A DNA stretch of 64,000 nucleotides from Chrysomallon squamiferum (taxonomy: Eukaryota > Mollusca > Gastropoda > Neomphalida > Peltospiridae). Below, piece by piece: positions 62,040 through 64,000 of this stretch. The notes beneath the pieces are model-generated. The model was not told the origin of the DNA and ran no database searches. It saw only the letters and a program-made list of their open reading frames with translations. The stretch covers positions 14,736,476 to 14,800,475 of the forward strand of contig CM022665.1 in assembly GCA_012295275.1 (NCBI GenBank). The letters are read 5' to 3'. The stretch's first letter is position 1. The number at the start of each line of letters is the position of its first letter. A program made the translations under genes and the position numbers.

Positions 62040-62526
62040 GTAATACAAAATGTAAATACTGTAAAAACAAAAATGAATTATATTAATGCAAAAAGATTAC
62101 AAGAGTGAAAAAAAACGGTTAATATTTGTGATTATTTTGGTGTATCTTCGAGCTTCACCTGTTATCGTTTTTCCTACTTGACTGTTTGTTTACCAGATAA
62201 TTAAGAAATCTTTTATTTCTTTTTTCATTTTATTATGAATGTAATCAGTTTAGAATAACTAACTATCTTCCTTACTTTGAATCGTTACATTTTAAAAACA
62301 GTATTAATAAATTATTGCATAAAAGAATAAATAAAATAAACTAAAATAAATAGAAAAGAATAAAAATGAATACAGAAATAAAAATTAAATACTGTATAAA
62401 GACATTTTTTAATGTTATTTATTATTATTATTATTTAAAGTGTTTATTAATAATTCATGTTCTCATAATAAATTTTGTAATGCTAGATATATAACTGTAT
62501 TTTAGCTTATTTATTTATTTATTCAG

Positions 62527-62718
62527 ACTAGTAATAATGCAAGACATGAAGATAAAGATATTCAGGATTTCACAAACAAAATGCGAATGACTACAACTTT
62601 ACACACAAAGTCTTCTTTTCCCAATGTGCTTGATCAGTATACAAAAACAGACAAAGAAGAGGAAAATGAAGAGAAGGAAGACAAAAAACAAAAAGAGAAA
62701 GAAGAAAAGAAACTTAAT
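62527..62718 (+). CDS. Candidate second exon, Lys/Glu-rich, unknown protein
   Basis: A textbook acceptor (T-rich tract ending ATTCAG at 62526) is followed by 64 open codons and a GTAAAT donor at 62719. The encoded segment has a polar first half and a charged Lys/Glu run in the second, likely helical or disordered. Phase is zero at both ends, matching 61887-62039. If unspliced after 62718 the frame adds NICNKCFFNLTS and stops at 62784. Charged runs arise easily from purine-rich DNA, so coding status is unproven. The gene, if real, may run beyond the window edge. Confidence 0.3.
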
Positions 62719-63069
62719 GTAAATATTTGTAATAAATGTTTTTTTAATCTCACCTCAAGGTATTTTATTACTAACAGTTATTAGCTGCCCATAATTGTTT
62801 TTCTGTAATAAAGATATTAATGGGGAAAAATTCCCACGGCAATCAGCACTTTTATATACTACAGTGTTTGCAAAGCCACTGGTTGGAATAGTAAATTATG
62901 TCAGTATTTATATTTCATTTATTTATTTATTTATTTTTCATTTGAATTGTGACATTTTATTACAAGTAAATATTTGGCTTTCTTTTATTACTAAATAATA
63001 CCACTAAGAAGCCTGTTATATCTTGCCTATGGAGCACTAATCCTTTGATCAGTTCTTATCAGTATACCC

Positions 63070-63180
63070 ACTGGATTATTCCCAATCCAGCCAGTGCCCT
63101 GTAACTGGCATATAAAAGGTTGTGGTGTGTTATCCTATCAGTTGATTTGTGCATGTAAAAGATCATTTGTTGATAATAAA
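63070..63180 (+). repeat. Diverged mollusc SINE-like repeat, 5' and central part
   Basis: CACTGGATTATTCCCAATCC, AGCCAGTGCCCTGTAACTGG, CATATAAAAGGTTGTGGTG and the AAAGATCATTTG block occur in the order I recall for a dispersed mollusc repeat, and the last part matches 43127-43172 in this window. The copy ends in an AATAAATAAAAA stretch. It has no open frame. Confidence 0.5.
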
Positions 63181-63184
63181 TAAA

Positions 63185-64000
63185 AACATATTTATTTTAA
63201 TAAGACACTTTGAAATTACTGAATGAAAAGTAAGTAATAAAGTTTAATTATCATAAGTAAGATTCAATATTATGACTGTAAGTATCTCTCCATAGCTCAA
63301 ATCATTCAGTGGTATTGCTGAACACATCTTGAAGAATCTGGGCTATTACATTATCTGTAGCATTTCATATGTATTTACATAAACTGTTCAGAGTTGTAAT
63401 CTTTGTTTGGTAGACATCTGATTTCATAAAAAAATTCAAAGAACGTAGATCTGGTAATCTAAATGCCCACAATCTCTACCCATATATCATTTTGTTAGTC
63501 TTACTTTGTCAAGTCTTTTGAAACTTATTTCTGATATCACTGCCCTTCTTTCCTTGGATTCACCAGATAAATATTGATACATGCTTCTGAATTTGTTTTT
63601 TAGGGCCCAAAAAATAACAATTATAAATTAAACTATTTAAAAAAAAAAATAGATAGGAACTTCATGTCCACCTTTTATTTCTTTACTGTTATTTACAATG
63701 ACTGATACCAAAACTAGAGTTGTTAAATGTATTTTCATTAATTTGATATTGAAAGTTTGTTTATGTCATTAATAATTTATTATTATTATTTATTATTATT
63801 TTTTTTTTTTTGTAAAATCTTTGCAGTTTAAAATACCTTTTGAATAAGTAATTTAAAATTGAAAATATTGTTAAAAAATTATGAACAGAAATTTAAATGG
63901 GCTTTTTTAAGTATTTGATAAATAGATATAAAGGATCAAAATGGGATTGACAGGATGATTTTCTTTTTCATAGTGGCACTTTTTCTACTGACTTGTAACC
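63185..64000. other. AT-rich DNA to the window end
   Basis: Mostly unique, with ATT runs at 63777-63800. No clear exon continuing the candidate gene at 61887-62718 was found, though one would be easy to miss. Confidence 0.4.

Overview
This is 64 kb of AT-rich animal nuclear DNA, most likely from a marine mollusc and probably a gastropod. That placement rests on four things: an intronless Frizzled-4 gene with animal-type codons and a strong start context; extreme density of GA/CT, GT/CA, CATA, ATT and AGT microsatellites; several Tc1/mariner-, pogo- and hAT-type miniature DNA transposons; and fragments resembling a dispersed repeat I recall from many mollusc sequences. There is no bacterial or viral gene organisation.

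The one gene supported with confidence is on the minus strand at 56326-58053. It encodes a 575-residue Frizzled receptor of the Frizzled-4 subfamily, with signal peptide, ten-cysteine Wnt-binding domain, seven membrane segments, KTxxxW Dishevelled-binding motif and a C-terminal ETVV PDZ ligand. Its coding region is a single exon. A good splice acceptor lies just upstream of the ATG, so a non-coding 5' exon may exist. The 58.1-58.5 kb flank carries a CCAAT box, a PBX-MEIS composite site and a palindromic TCF/LEF-like site.

The other ~60 kb looks like a gene desert beside a developmental gene. Repeat blocks alternate with unique, GC-richer islands of 200-500 bp (1-345, 5200-5610, 7370-7720, 14400-14640, 28600-28990, 34620-35350, 39380-39660, 49560-49865), which are candidate cis-regulatory elements. 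A few islands contain exon-like open frames with compatible splice signals: a minus-strand pair at 14398-14526 and 12697-12812, and a plus-strand pair at 61887-62039 and 62527-62718. These are tentative.

Mobile DNA: four short elements with terminal inverted repeats and target duplications, namely 6792-7058 (hAT-like), 11924-12218 (pogo/Tigger-like), 17647-17881 (mariner-type, still encoding a transposase helix-turn-helix segment) and 22118-22389 (hAT-like, perfect 8-bp duplication). Notable repeat structures are a perfect 34-bp inverted repeat (4404-4516), a higher-order ACC/ACT array (20658-21850), a 173-196 bp tandem triplication containing CT tracts (33530-34073), a 35-42 bp minisatellite (37640-38100) and a diverged ~130 bp tandem repeat (352-880).

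No tRNA, rRNA or CRISPR array was found. I could not identify a multi-gene system. The most useful leads are the Frizzled-4 locus with its upstream motifs, the small transposons and the tentative spliced genes.
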